In this document: piece after piece, positions 1 through 7,421 of the stretch
Position numbering within the stretch: position 1 is the first letter of the stretch
How the letters are laid out: each line of letters begins with the position of its first letter
DNA from: Candidatus Poribacteria bacterium
Lineage (GTDB): Bacteria > Poribacteria > WGA-4E > WGA-3G
NCBI GenBank assembly: GCA_009839975.1
Contig: VXOP01000113.1
Span: 1 to 45,697 of the forward strand
DNA: 45,697 nucleotides
Reading direction: 5' to 3'
Program-made: the position numbers and the translations under genes
The notes under the pieces: model-generated
Databases searched by the model: none
What the model was told of the DNA's origin: nothing
The model's input: only the letters and a program-made list of their open reading frames with translations

Positions 1-60
1 CGACCACCGATTTCAACATCCGTAAGATGGTGGGAAGCGTCAGATGTTTATAAGTGACAT
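1..60 (+). other. Probable degraded Nextera i5 sequencing adapter
   Basis: The first 60 bases align without gaps to the Illumina Nextera i5 adapter. CGACCACCGA matches exactly (10/10), the next 9 bases match 5/9, an 8-base block sits where the i5 index belongs, and bases 28-60 match the transposase read-1 sequence at 27/33, including an exact GCGTCAGATG. The right element order with an exact 8-base spacer makes chance very unlikely. The sequence before position 61 should be treated as artefact. The mismatches suggest low-quality read ends were assembled. Confidence 0.8.
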
Positions 61-577
61 ACATTAAGCAACCGCTAGATCCCACCGCGACCCATTTCAA
101 GCGTAGGGATCGCATTTTTTTCTGGTAAGCTTCGGTGTAAACCTCAACGTATACTGACGTTTTTCCGATGAATCGCTCAGTAGCCGGTTTTGAATCGTAG
201 GAATAAATCACCCAGTATGAACCTACAGCTGTAATGCCAGCACACCCAACGAACGCATAAGGATTACCGAGACTATATCCGAACCAACCACCATTGCTTT
301 CTCTACCAAGAACAACTGCACCTACCAAACCTGTAGTTAAACTCAGTATAGGAAGGCAAGCACCCATTCCGATGGACACAAATATATTGTGGTCGGTACT
401 TGCATCTTGTTCTGCATCTGCTATAGCTTGACGTTGTATGGCGTTTACATCTTGTGTGGCATCTTTGGGAACATCCTGTTGCGTCGTATTCTGTTGTGCA
501 AGGATAACAAAGGGGGCGCTGAAGGTCAGCACAACCATTAAAATGACTAATGTGTGGAACGTAGAATAAAACCTCAA
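61..577 (-). CDS. Small secreted/membrane protein, C-terminus missing (partial)
   Basis: This open frame is absent from the ORF track because it has no stop inside the window. I place the start at a TTG (577-575) with GGAGG five bases upstream. It gives MRFYSTF followed by a hydrophobic signal segment ending near VILAQQ. A Gln/Asp-rich, probably helical stretch follows, then two hydrophobic segments (about residues 65-90 and 100-120). The C-terminal part contains GKTSVYVEVYTEAYQKKMR and a Gly-Cys helix, an arrangement I associate with small hypothetical membrane proteins ending in a YVxxYTxAYxxKxR motif. Function is unknown. The frame runs through bases 1-60, but those codons are adapter, so the real C-terminus is lost. 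Confidence 0.6.
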
Positions 578-631
578 TTTCGCCTCCAATTATGGTAGAG
601 TTTTGATCATTGATAGTATATAAACTAATTG

Positions 632-698
632 TATTATAAATAGTAGATTAAGTCAAATTATAAAATTAATATTATATTTATGTCTACTATTTATAATA
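632..698. repeat. 16-bp perfect inverted repeat in AT-rich leader
   Basis: TATTATAAATAGTAGA (632-647) is repeated exactly as its reverse complement at 683-698, with a 35-base spacer. A weaker relative, TATTATTTGATAAATAG, lies at 704-720. The whole leader 600-744 is strongly AT-rich. It ends 46 bases before the start of the 1071-aa gene, so it could be an operator pair or a hairpin in the leader RNA. If the downstream protein binds DNA through its winged helices, autoregulation is possible, but that is inference. Confidence 0.6.
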
Positions 699-744
699 TG
701 ACGTATTATTTGATAAATAGATAGATTTGTAATACTATATAACT

Positions 745-3700
745 ATGATGAATGCCTTGAAAAATTTAATATCACTTTGCCATGAACGGCACAAGAATCC
801 ACTCCGACAACGCAGGACAGAGATATCCCCTGCTGTTCATAATAGAGGGTATCCACACCAACACACCGTCTATTGTGCTCGCAATTATCCTGTGCTGCTT
901 GATGATTTAGAGGATGCTGACATTTCTGTTATGCCGATAGGTCACGCACCAGAAAACGATCAGGGTCCGAGTTACTTTGGTGGAGAACGTTTTTACGAAC
1001 GTCAAAGAATAAAAGATTGGGCAATGGAACAATGGGATAATTCGTGGGGTATTAACGTCTATACTGGCACACCCTCTGGAAAGGACAGGGAACATTGGCA
1101 TGATCTCGTATTCACTTATGAGGGAATATGTACTGCCCCTGATGCTGTTCTGCGCTGTGTTGAATTGCTCGTTAATTTTGTTGAGAACCCACTACTGACA
1201 CTAACAAAGTCAGGAGGGTTACGCTTTTCTTGCAGGGTGCAGGATTACCTACATCCAAATACCGATGAGGCAATATATTATATCCATAAAGGCACACCGA
1301 CATCGGATAATCCACACCAGCGCATCGTATTTCTTGAAATGTTAGGGAAAGAGGGATATAGTTGCTGGGATGCACGCTACGAAATCCTGACTGGAAACTT
1401 ATTAGACCCACCTGTTGTTATGAAAGAGGTCCTGTTTTCCCCTATCAATGCACTCCGTGCTGAACTTCACGAACCCATATTGTATGGAACAGATAAACCG
1501 AAAATTAAACCTGATACGACTCCCTTAGACTTCGGTTCATATCTGCTTAATATCGCAAAGCAAGCATTCTTAAAGCGCGGTTTTTCTTATCTCCGGAAAG
1601 ACAACAATGTTCACCTTTGGAATAAAACCGTTGACAACGTTGATGATGGACATGTTGCATTGTGGGAAAGCGAACATATTATTTGGGTATGTGCATCCAC
1701 AGATGGTTTTGGTATACCAACGACTTCAACACCAATTACAGATGTTTGGGAAGATACAGGACTGCTGCCACAGATACCCGCTGCGGGGATGCCTGTTAGC
1801 GAAGAGATATTAGCTGCTCGCGAAGGAAGAATAAGTCCTTTAGCGATAAAACGCTTACCACCGATACTACAGAAATCGGAACCAACCCGAACAGTAGAAT
1901 GGGATCCGGATCAGATTACCGACAAGTTGAAAGAGTCTTTTGATCAAAATACGCGTGTTATCGCGCTTATTACTGAAAACTGTAAAGAAGAAAACTTTGA
2001 ATTAGAATTGGATCTCCTCACCAATTACCCAACCTGCCTAAATCTACCAAATAGCAAATTGGCAGAAGCAGCAGAACAACGAGTCCAAGAGAATTCACAA
2101 TCAGTCGTTTGCTGGAAACCTCGTAAGCATCTATGGGAAAAAGTGGAAGAAATACCCGTTGATGAACGCATGGCAAATCCGTTCCAACACGGCAATATGT
2201 GTGAAGATGCTGATCGGTGTGATAGCCTTGAGAAAAAGGGTGGAAACGCGAGTGAAAGTATCTGTCCGCAGTGTCCCGTCTATACAACCTGTAAGGAACG
2301 CGGTTATTTATCACAATACCACACATTACAACATGCAAAATCACAAATAACGACTATACCCCAACTGTTTTTCAATCCACAATATGCTGATGTTGCTAGT
2401 AATATGCTAAAACAGGTGGATAATACAGAAAGACTGTGTATCATAAACGGGGTGCGTTTCTTTGATTTATTCCCTAGATGTGAACTCTCAAGAAGACAGA
2501 TAGAAGCGTGGACCGTGAACTGGCAGGGAGATGTTTTGGGTGATTTTGCCAAAGTTTTATTGAGTGCTTTAGAAATCAAATATAAATCTCAGACAGAAGC
2601 TGCCAATAGAATTCGACTTGTAATCCAGATGTTTGAATGGCAGGAAGAAACGATCATTGAACAGATGTGTCAGGTCAAAGATCCAAGAAAAGGGGTGCCA
2701 CTGTCTATGGCACAAGCCATCCAGATAGGTACATTAGGTACGGCAACTGTGGAAAGCATCGATAGGTTTCCGACAGTTTGTCAAAACCCAAATTGGACGT
2801 TTTGGCATCAACTCAAATGTTTCTGTACACACTATTCTACGGATAATAATCCACCGATGGAATGGGATGAAAATATCCTAAGATTCCGAGTGCCACCCAT
2901 GCTACACCAAGATGTCAAACGTCTATTGTTAATATCTTCCACGAACTTAGATAGACATCTTCCACAAGTATTCCCAAACGAGGAAAGACAAGTTATCCGT
3001 ATTAAACCCACCACATGGCAGCCGGGAAATATCCTTTTTCAAATTCGAACTGGCACCTTTCCACGAAATATGATGTTGGACATTCACAACAATTGGCAAT
3101 ATGTCGGCATATCTAAGCTTGGACTACATTATTTACTTTCTATTCTTGCAGAAGTTGAAAGGGTGCCAGATGTAAAACATGCAATTATCACGCGTAATAC
3201 ATTAATCCGACACTTAAGAGGTGTCGCCGAAAAAGAAAACGTTTGTTTCGTAACAATTTACCAAGCATTGAAAGAGTTTGAAACATCTTTTAAGGAAGTA
3301 GATGTCATCTGGATCATCAGCACACCCGAAGTAGGACCGTGTGCTGTTTGGTCAAGAGCACATATTTTATTTGGAAATGACGAAATTCCGCTGCGCTACG
3401 AAAGAGATTCAGAAACCGGATACTACAAAGACGAACGCTTACAAAGTGTTTACGAAGAAAGGGTAATTAGTATACTCTCCCAGATAATAGTATATGCGGG
3501 ATTGGATCGTTTCAAGGATAAGAAGGTTGTTTTATTATCAAGCTTAGAATTACCGAACGTCACTAATAGGCCGGAAGTCCTACTTTTTGACTGGGAGGAT
3601 TTTGAGATAGCCGGTGGAATAGACAAACTTGCAGAGACGATACGTACACGGCAACGTTTTGAAACTGAACGCGAAAATATAACAGCCGAAACAAGTAGAG

Positions 3701-3960
3701 AAGAGGTTGAACGAATTTTGGGATGCTCTGTTCGGCAGGCGAACCGCCTCCTACAAAAGATGAGAGGTAGGAATATCTTACGTGCCCCTTACCGAAATGA
3801 GATACTCTCTTTGCTTGCCGATGGTGAGAAAAAAACAGCTGAGTTAGTTGCTGCACTTGAAGGAACGCCACAGGCGATAAACTATGCACTTTCAAGGCTC
3901 GTTGAAAAAGCGGAAATTGTCCGAGTTCAACGCGGTGTGTATACCCTTCCAAAATCTTAG
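745..3960 (+). CDS. Large SF2-helicase-like protein with decayed ATPase motifs and C-terminal winged helices
   Basis: A 1071-aa protein with no confident family assignment. In order it shows: an N-terminal part with TLTKSGGLRF near residue 155, faintly like motif II of archaeo-eukaryotic primases; a possible lost P-loop near 406 (ALITENCKEE) followed by PTCLNLPNSKLAEAAEQR, resembling helicase motif Ia; a cysteine cluster (MCEDADRC near 485, ICPQCPVYTTC near 506) placed like the Fe-S region of XPD/DinG helicases; RLCIING near 563, where Walker B DE would be expected; QIIVYAGLDRF near 913, resembling a degenerate motif VI; and two helix-turn-helix segments (about 975-1000 and 1017-1071, the last a winged helix). 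I infer a DNA-binding, probably ATPase-dead relative of an Fe-S helicase/primase family. No Shine-Dalgarno sequence is visible before ATGATG, so a leaderless transcript is possible. An upstream palindrome may regulate it. Confidence 0.5.
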   Translation: MMNALKNLISLCHERHKNPLRQRRTEISPAVHNRGYPHQHTVYCARNYPVLLDDLEDADISVMPIGHAPENDQGPSYFGGERFYERQRIKDWAMEQWDNSWGINVYTGTPSGKDREHWHDLVFTYEGICTAPDAVLRCVELLVNFVENPLLTLTKSGGLRFSCRVQDYLHPNTDEAIYYIHKGTPTSDNPHQRIVFLEMLGKEGYSCWDARYEILTGNLLDPPVVMKEVLFSPINALRAELHEPILYGTDKPKIKPDTTPLDFGSYLLNIAKQAFLKRGFSYLRKDNNVHLWNKTVDNVDDGHVALWESEHIIWVCASTDGFGIPTTSTPITDVWEDTGLLPQIPAAGMPVSEEILAAREGRISPLAIKRLPPILQKSEPTRTVEWDPDQITDKLKESFDQNTRVIALITENCKEENFELELDLLTNYPTCLNLPNSKLAEAAEQRVQENSQSVVCWKPRKHLWEKVEEIPVDERMANPFQHGNMCEDADRCDSLEKKGGNASESICPQCPVYTTCKERGYLSQYHTLQHAKSQITTIPQLFFNPQYADVASNMLKQVDNTERLCIINGVRFFDLFPRCELSRRQIEAWTVNWQGDVLGDFAKVLLSALEIKYKSQTEAANRIRLVIQMFEWQEETIIEQMCQVKDPRKGVPLSMAQAIQIGTLGTATVESIDRFPTVCQNPNWTFWHQLKCFCTHYSTDNNPPMEWDENILRFRVPPMLHQDVKRLLLISSTNLDRHLPQVFPNEERQVIRIKPTTWQPGNILFQIRTGTFPRNMMLDIHNNWQYVGISKLGLHYLLSILAEVERVPDVKHAIITRNTLIRHLRGVAEKENVCFVTIYQALKEFETSFKEVDVIWIISTPEVGPCAVWSRAHILFGNDEIPLRYERDSETGYYKDERLQSVYEERVISILSQIIVYAGLDRFKDKKVVLLSSLELPNVTNRPEVLLFDWEDFEIAGGIDKLAETIRTRQRFETERENITAETSREEVERILGCSVRQANRLLQKMRGRNILRAPYRNEILSLLADGEKKTAELVAALEGTPQAINYALSRLVEKAEIVRVQRGVYTLPKS

Positions 3961-3961
3961 A

Positions 3962-4011
3962 AATGAATTGCCCTACTACGAACCTGCAAGTCTGTAGTAG
4001 GGCAATTCATT
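3962..4011. repeat. 18-bp perfect palindromic hairpin after the 1071-aa gene
   Basis: AATGAATTGCCCTACTAC (3962-3979) and its exact reverse complement (3994-4011) flank a 14-base loop, starting one base after the TAG stop. The stem would fold strongly in RNA and may act as a transcript end or stabiliser. There is no T-run, so it is not a classic intrinsic terminator. It resembles the other palindromic repeats in the window in style but not in sequence. Confidence 0.7.
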
Positions 4012-4027
4012 GCCGTTAGGATATTAG

Positions 4028-4052
4028 CGAATTAATAACTTAATCTTCATAC
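4028..4052. repeat. 25-bp dispersed repeat, copy 1
   Basis: CGAATTAATAACTTAATCTTCATAC recurs at 35490-35514 with one mismatch (24/25). Both copies lie downstream of larger palindromic repeats, so this is probably a flank or end of a dispersed element. No function is inferred. Confidence 0.55.
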
Positions 4053-4117
4053 AGATTGTGTTACAATACACCCAATCTTTCAGAATGGCTATGAGTGTCA
4101 AGGGTATTGTCTGTATA

Positions 4118-4906
4118 TCAACGGGATTTAATGTTACCCCATGTTGTAGTGAGTTTTTCTTCGGGTTCTACAGACAGAAACTCACCTGCTTTAACTTGAT
4201 TAATTTCGCTTTCAGATAATGCACGATTAAAAATGTAGTACTCATCCAGCAACCCTTGATACCAACGACCATTTTTGTGGTGTCCAATTCCTGCGTTCAC
4301 TCCCCATTCAGCGGATAGTTTTCCTGAACCTTTGACTGAATGCGTTTCTTCACCATCAATATAGGTCTTAGCATCACCACTATCACTATCATAAGTACCA
4401 GCGAAATGAACCCATTCACCTGCATCAATTACGGGACCCGGATTGATATTGAAAACTTCAGTATTTGTCTCATTTCGATGGAAGAAACGGAATCCACCAG
4501 GACGGATTTCCATGTGATAAAGTCCACTTTCAATTGTTGTACCAATGGCATCAAGCAGTGTTTGCGGATCCGTGGAACCGTTGTGGTTAACCCAAACAGC
4601 TAATGTGAATCCATCTACCGGACCGTTCTCAAACTCCGGACCATTCATATTAATCCATACATTGGTTTCTAAAGCGATGGCTTTTCCATAAACACCTTTT
4701 TCCCATGTAGCATTTCCCTCTACTTCCCCATCGTTACCGCTTTTTGACCCATCTTTAACCGTGTTACTTTCTTCATCAAAACTATAGTAAACGGACAATG
4801 TCGGGTCATTTAAATCAGCCTGAACTGAAAATACACAGGTCCCCAAAAATATCAATACGGTTAGATAGATGGGTAGTTTCTTAACAATATTAACATATAT
4901 ATACAT
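4118..4906 (-). CDS. Secreted LamG (concanavalin A-like) domain protein with KLTTTWGNIKSR tail
   Basis: 262 aa. ATG at 4906 is preceded by GAGGAG. Residues 1-30 are a signal peptide (hydrophobic LPIYLTVLIFLGTCVF, cleavage near VQA). The mature part is one LamG/jelly-roll domain (Laminin_G_3 type), with YYSFDE near the start, a central FAGTYDSDSG, and GLLDEYYIFNRALSESEI near the end, the usual closing strand of this family. Such domains usually bind glycans or other ligands outside the cell; no catalytic residues are evident. The last residues KLTTTWGNIKSR form a tail shared with two other exported proteins here. It lies 22 bases downstream of a close paralogue, so the two are probably cotranscribed and arose by tandem duplication. 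Confidence 0.88.
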   Translation of the reverse strand: MYIYVNIVKKLPIYLTVLIFLGTCVFSVQADLNDPTLSVYYSFDEESNTVKDGSKSGNDGEVEGNATWEKGVYGKAIALETNVWINMNGPEFENGPVDGFTLAVWVNHNGSTDPQTLLDAIGTTIESGLYHMEIRPGGFRFFHRNETNTEVFNINPGPVIDAGEWVHFAGTYDSDSGDAKTYIDGEETHSVKGSGKLSAEWGVNAGIGHHKNGRWYQGLLDEYYIFNRALSESEINQVKAGEFLSVEPEEKLTTTWGNIKSR

Positions 4907-4928
4907 GCTCTACTCCTCTATGTGTAAC

Positions 4929-5714
4929 CTAATGGGATTTAATATTTCCCCAGGTAGTTGTGAGTTTATTTTGTGGTTCAACTGGCGTTATAAATGCCCC
5001 TTCCATAATCTGCTGTATCTCATCTGCAGACACAGCGCGTGCGAAGATGAAATAATCATCCAGCATCCCGTTAAACCATCGTCCATTCTTATGGTGTCCG
5101 ATTCCTGCAGAAACACCCCAATTAGCTGCAAGTTCACCACCTCCAACAGCACTGTGAGTTTCTTCACCATCAACATAAGTCTTTATCTCACCACTCTCCA
5201 CATCATAAGTACCAGCAAAATGAACCCATTTGTCAGCTTCTAACACTGGACCCGGGTTGATATTAAAGACAGTTGTGTTTGTATGGTTTCTATGGAAAAA
5301 ACGGAATCCACCAGTTCGAATTTCCATGTGGAATAGTCCACTACCGTGGTCTGTACCGATCGCATCAAGGAGTGTCTGAGGATCAGATGAGCCCGTATGG
5401 TTAACCCAAGTGGCTATTGTGAATCCATCATTGGGAAGATTCTTGAATTCGGGACCGTTCATGTCAATCCACGAATCGGTTTCTAACACTATCGCTTTCC
5501 CCATTACACCATCTACCCGATTGACGTTGCCGACTATGGTTCCATCATTTCCACTTAGGGAACCATCAACGACAGTTTCACCCTCTCCATCAAAGCTATA
5601 GTAGACAGAAATTGTCGGATCACTCAGGTCAGCATTGGCAGTGAATATACCAACACATAACATGGCAGCTATTACAGTCAAGATATGAAACGATCTAATA
5701 AATTCAAAACGCAT
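4929..5714 (-). CDS. Secreted LamG domain protein, paralogue, with KLTTTWGNIKSH tail
   Basis: 261 aa. The ORF track begins at a TTG (5729), but that TTG overlaps the Shine-Dalgarno sequence GGAG. The ATG at 5714, nine bases downstream of GGAG, is the better start and gives MRFEFIRSF plus a clear signal peptide (cleavage near TANA). The mature LamG domain aligns along its whole length with the neighbouring gene, sharing WVHFAGTYD, GIGHHKNGRW and the tail motif KLTTTWGNIKS. The family's loops differ only modestly, suggesting fairly recent duplication. Function is probably extracellular ligand or surface binding; the ligand is unknown. It is divergent from the gene at 5993, with about 280 bases between them. 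Confidence 0.88.
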   Translation of the reverse strand: MRFEFIRSFHILTVIAAMLCVGIFTANADLSDPTISVYYSFDGEGETVVDGSLSGNDGTIVGNVNRVDGVMGKAIVLETDSWIDMNGPEFKNLPNDGFTIATWVNHTGSSDPQTLLDAIGTDHGSGLFHMEIRTGGFRFFHRNHTNTTVFNINPGPVLEADKWVHFAGTYDVESGEIKTYVDGEETHSAVGGGELAANWGVSAGIGHHKNGRWFNGMLDDYFIFARAVSADEIQQIMEGAFITPVEPQNKLTTTWGNIKSH

Positions 5715-5938
5715 TTTTTTATTCTCCAATTATTTTAGATTTATAGTTGTAGGTTGTGAAGGTCATCCTTCGTGTTCAGTGGATAATTCCTATAATCACC
5801 TACATTGATCTTGCGACATATATTAGTCATTATACCGATTGCATTTTACAAATCTTTCTGATTTTTGTCAACAAAAAAATGTTTCATACTTTCAATCTAC
5901 ATATCATTCAATTTTCTGAAACCACTTCTATTTCATGG

Positions 5939-5967
5939 ACATGTTCCAATAATATATGTTAACATGT
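5939..5967. promoter_or_regulatory. Inverted repeat ACATGTT-N15-AACATGT upstream of 5993
   Basis: Two 7-base arms (5939-5945 and 5961-5967) form an exact inverted repeat 25 bases before the start codon of the secreted protein at 5993. An internal TGTTAACA palindrome overlaps the right arm. It could be an operator in the divergent intergenic region. The arms are short, so chance cannot be excluded. Confidence 0.25.
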
Positions 5968-5992
5968 AAAAAACCGATAAGGAGATAGAACA

Positions 5993-6850
5993 ATGGAACA
6001 TAGCGTTATAATTCGCTGCATGATTATATGTATCCTCTTTTCCGCATTGATGATCTTACCAATATATGCAACAGATGTGACTGTTGGATTTTTGGCAGGA
6101 AGTAATCAACTCGGTGAAGTAGAGGAAGCTGCTTATGATTGGGTAGAAGATACATTTCAAACGAAGATGCTCATAGCTGACAAGAGTGGTAACTTTAAAA
6201 CGAATACCGGGTCAGCGATGAAGTTAGACCAATTTGCTGTGTTATGGCTTTTCTATACAGAAACGAACACGTTGCCAGAACCCTTTCTTGAAGATGCAAC
6301 TAAAAAGAACATCCTTGATTATTTGGATGTAGGTGGTAGTGTATTCCTCTCTGCACTCGGACTTAAGTATGTTATAGATTTAGAAGTTGATGAAGGTAAC
6401 GTACGCGTCTTTCAACCACTCGGTAAAGGTCCACCTGAAATTGGGGTTATCGCAACTGATGATCATAAAGATCATCCTGTGTTTGAAGGTTTTGATACGG
6501 GTGATCCCATTTTTCTTACGAGTATGGATCAACCGGGTTTTACCGCAGATTTCATCAATTTTAAAGCAAGTCCTCCAGCGGGTAACATACTTGGCACAAA
6601 AACACGGGATGGTGGTGCAGGTGCCGGCGAACGTCCGCTTGTTGAATACGAGGTAAATGATGGCAAAATCATCACACTCGGACATCACAACGGGGTCTAT
6701 ACTGATACGAACTCTAAGGAGGGTGAAAACCTGAGAAAACTGTCTGAGAACGTGCTAAATTACCTCGGTGAGACCTCAGTTTTTTTCGCTGTTCAACCCG
6801 ATGGAAAATTGGCAACTACGTGGGGTAATCTAAAGTCTGCATTGCGATAA
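5993..6850 (+). CDS. Secreted GATase/ThuA-like fold protein with KLATTWGNLKSALR tail
   Basis: 285 aa, ATG preceded by AAGGAG at good spacing. Residues 1-26 are a signal peptide (ICILFSALMILPIYA). The mature domain resembles the class I glutamine-amidotransferase-like fold seen in ThuA-type and DUF4960-type proteins: a first strand with TVGFLAG, a central IFYTET/LDVGGSVFLSALG segment, DHPVFEGFDTGDP, and near the end DGKIITLGHHNGVYTD plus a helix ENVLNYL. No catalytic Cys-His-Glu triad is evident, so a non-enzymatic or sugar-binding role is likely. The protein ends with QPDGKLATTWGNLKSALR, the tail shared with the two LamG proteins across the divergent promoter region, which suggests the same export or anchoring route. 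Confidence 0.7.
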   Translation: MEHSVIIRCMIICILFSALMILPIYATDVTVGFLAGSNQLGEVEEAAYDWVEDTFQTKMLIADKSGNFKTNTGSAMKLDQFAVLWLFYTETNTLPEPFLEDATKKNILDYLDVGGSVFLSALGLKYVIDLEVDEGNVRVFQPLGKGPPEIGVIATDDHKDHPVFEGFDTGDPIFLTSMDQPGFTADFINFKASPPAGNILGTKTRDGGAGAGERPLVEYEVNDGKIITLGHHNGVYTDTNSKEGENLRKLSENVLNYLGETSVFFAVQPDGKLATTWGNLKSALR

Positions 6851-6883
6851 ATATGGTAAGTGTTCGCATTACAATCGTATTTC

Positions 6884-6919
6884 TGTAGGAGTGATCTCCA
6901 AATCGGAGATCCTTCTACA
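6884..6919. repeat. TGTAGGAG-family palindrome between convergent genes
   Basis: TGTAGGAGTGATCTCC pairs with GGAGATCCTTCTACA with one bulge, forming a compact hairpin between the convergent genes ending at 6850 (+) and 6957 (-). It is the short form of a repeat that also appears at 22939, 35712 and 37889. The position fits a bidirectional transcript end, though no T-run follows. Confidence 0.6.
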
Positions 6920-6956
6920 TAGTACGTGCGTTAATTGCAAACACTTTCAATCCATC

Positions 6957-7229
6957 CTAAAGCAGATCATCGTGCGGTTCTACCTGTCTGACCCCAACGG
7001 CTGGATTTAGACGAGAATGATGCATTAACCAATAGGCAGTAGTAACTATTATTCCGCCAAAAAGTGTGGCAATTAACCATATCTCAGGCTGAACGAAAAT
7101 AGCACTTCCCCTCTGCTTGGCATCCCGATAGATGCCGATGGCAAAAGAAATATGTACAATTGCTACTACTATGACAAAGAAAAAACTCCAAAATCCGAAT
7201 ATAATTGCCTCAAAGAATCCTATTCCCAT
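6957..7229 (-). CDS. Small two-helix membrane protein
   Basis: 90 aa, ATG preceded by GGAGG. There are two strongly hydrophobic segments: residues about 5-33 (AIIFGFWSFFFVIVVAIVHISFA) and 47-68 (EIWLIATLFGGIIVTTAYWLMHH). They are separated by a basic loop (YRDAKQRG), which predicts a hairpin in the inner membrane with the loop inside. The polar C-terminus ends HDDLL. The layout recalls small hypothetical membrane proteins of uncultured bacteria, but I cannot name a family or function. The gene stands alone between a palindromic repeat and a MITE. Confidence 0.7.
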   Translation of the reverse strand: MGIGFFEAIIFGFWSFFFVIVVAIVHISFAIGIYRDAKQRGSAIFVQPEIWLIATLFGGIIVTTAYWLMHHSRLNPAVGVRQVEPHDDLL

Positions 7230-7266
7230 TATGTTCCTCCGTTATGTTCTCATATATGTTTAATAT

Positions 7267-7395
7267 AGGACTTACGCATTCCCCCTTGATAAGGGGGGTT
7301 AGGGGGTTTAAAAGTCTTTATTTCAATGATATTTTAGTGATTTAACCCCTAAGTCCCATTATCAGGGGGACTTTAAGAGAAACTGCGTAAGTCCT
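7267..7395. mobile_element. 129-bp MITE with AGGACTTACGCA terminal inverted repeats
   Basis: AGGACTTACGCA (7267-7278) and TGCGTAAGTCCT (7384-7395) are exact 12-base inverted termini. Inside are G/C-run palindromes (CCCCCTTGATAAGGGGGG and CCCATTATCAGGGGG). No ORF is present, so it is non-autonomous and would need a transposase in trans. Similar GGACTTACGCA ends are familiar from bacterial MITE/IS elements, but no full-length parent is in the window. A clear target duplication is not visible. Confidence 0.75.
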
Positions 7396-7421
7396 GAGAT
7401 ATTTAGTTTACACATTCTAAT

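Noticed and set aside
3962-4011. Intrinsic terminator after the 1071-aa gene
   Set aside because: The stem is strong, but no T-run follows; kept as a palindromic repeat only.
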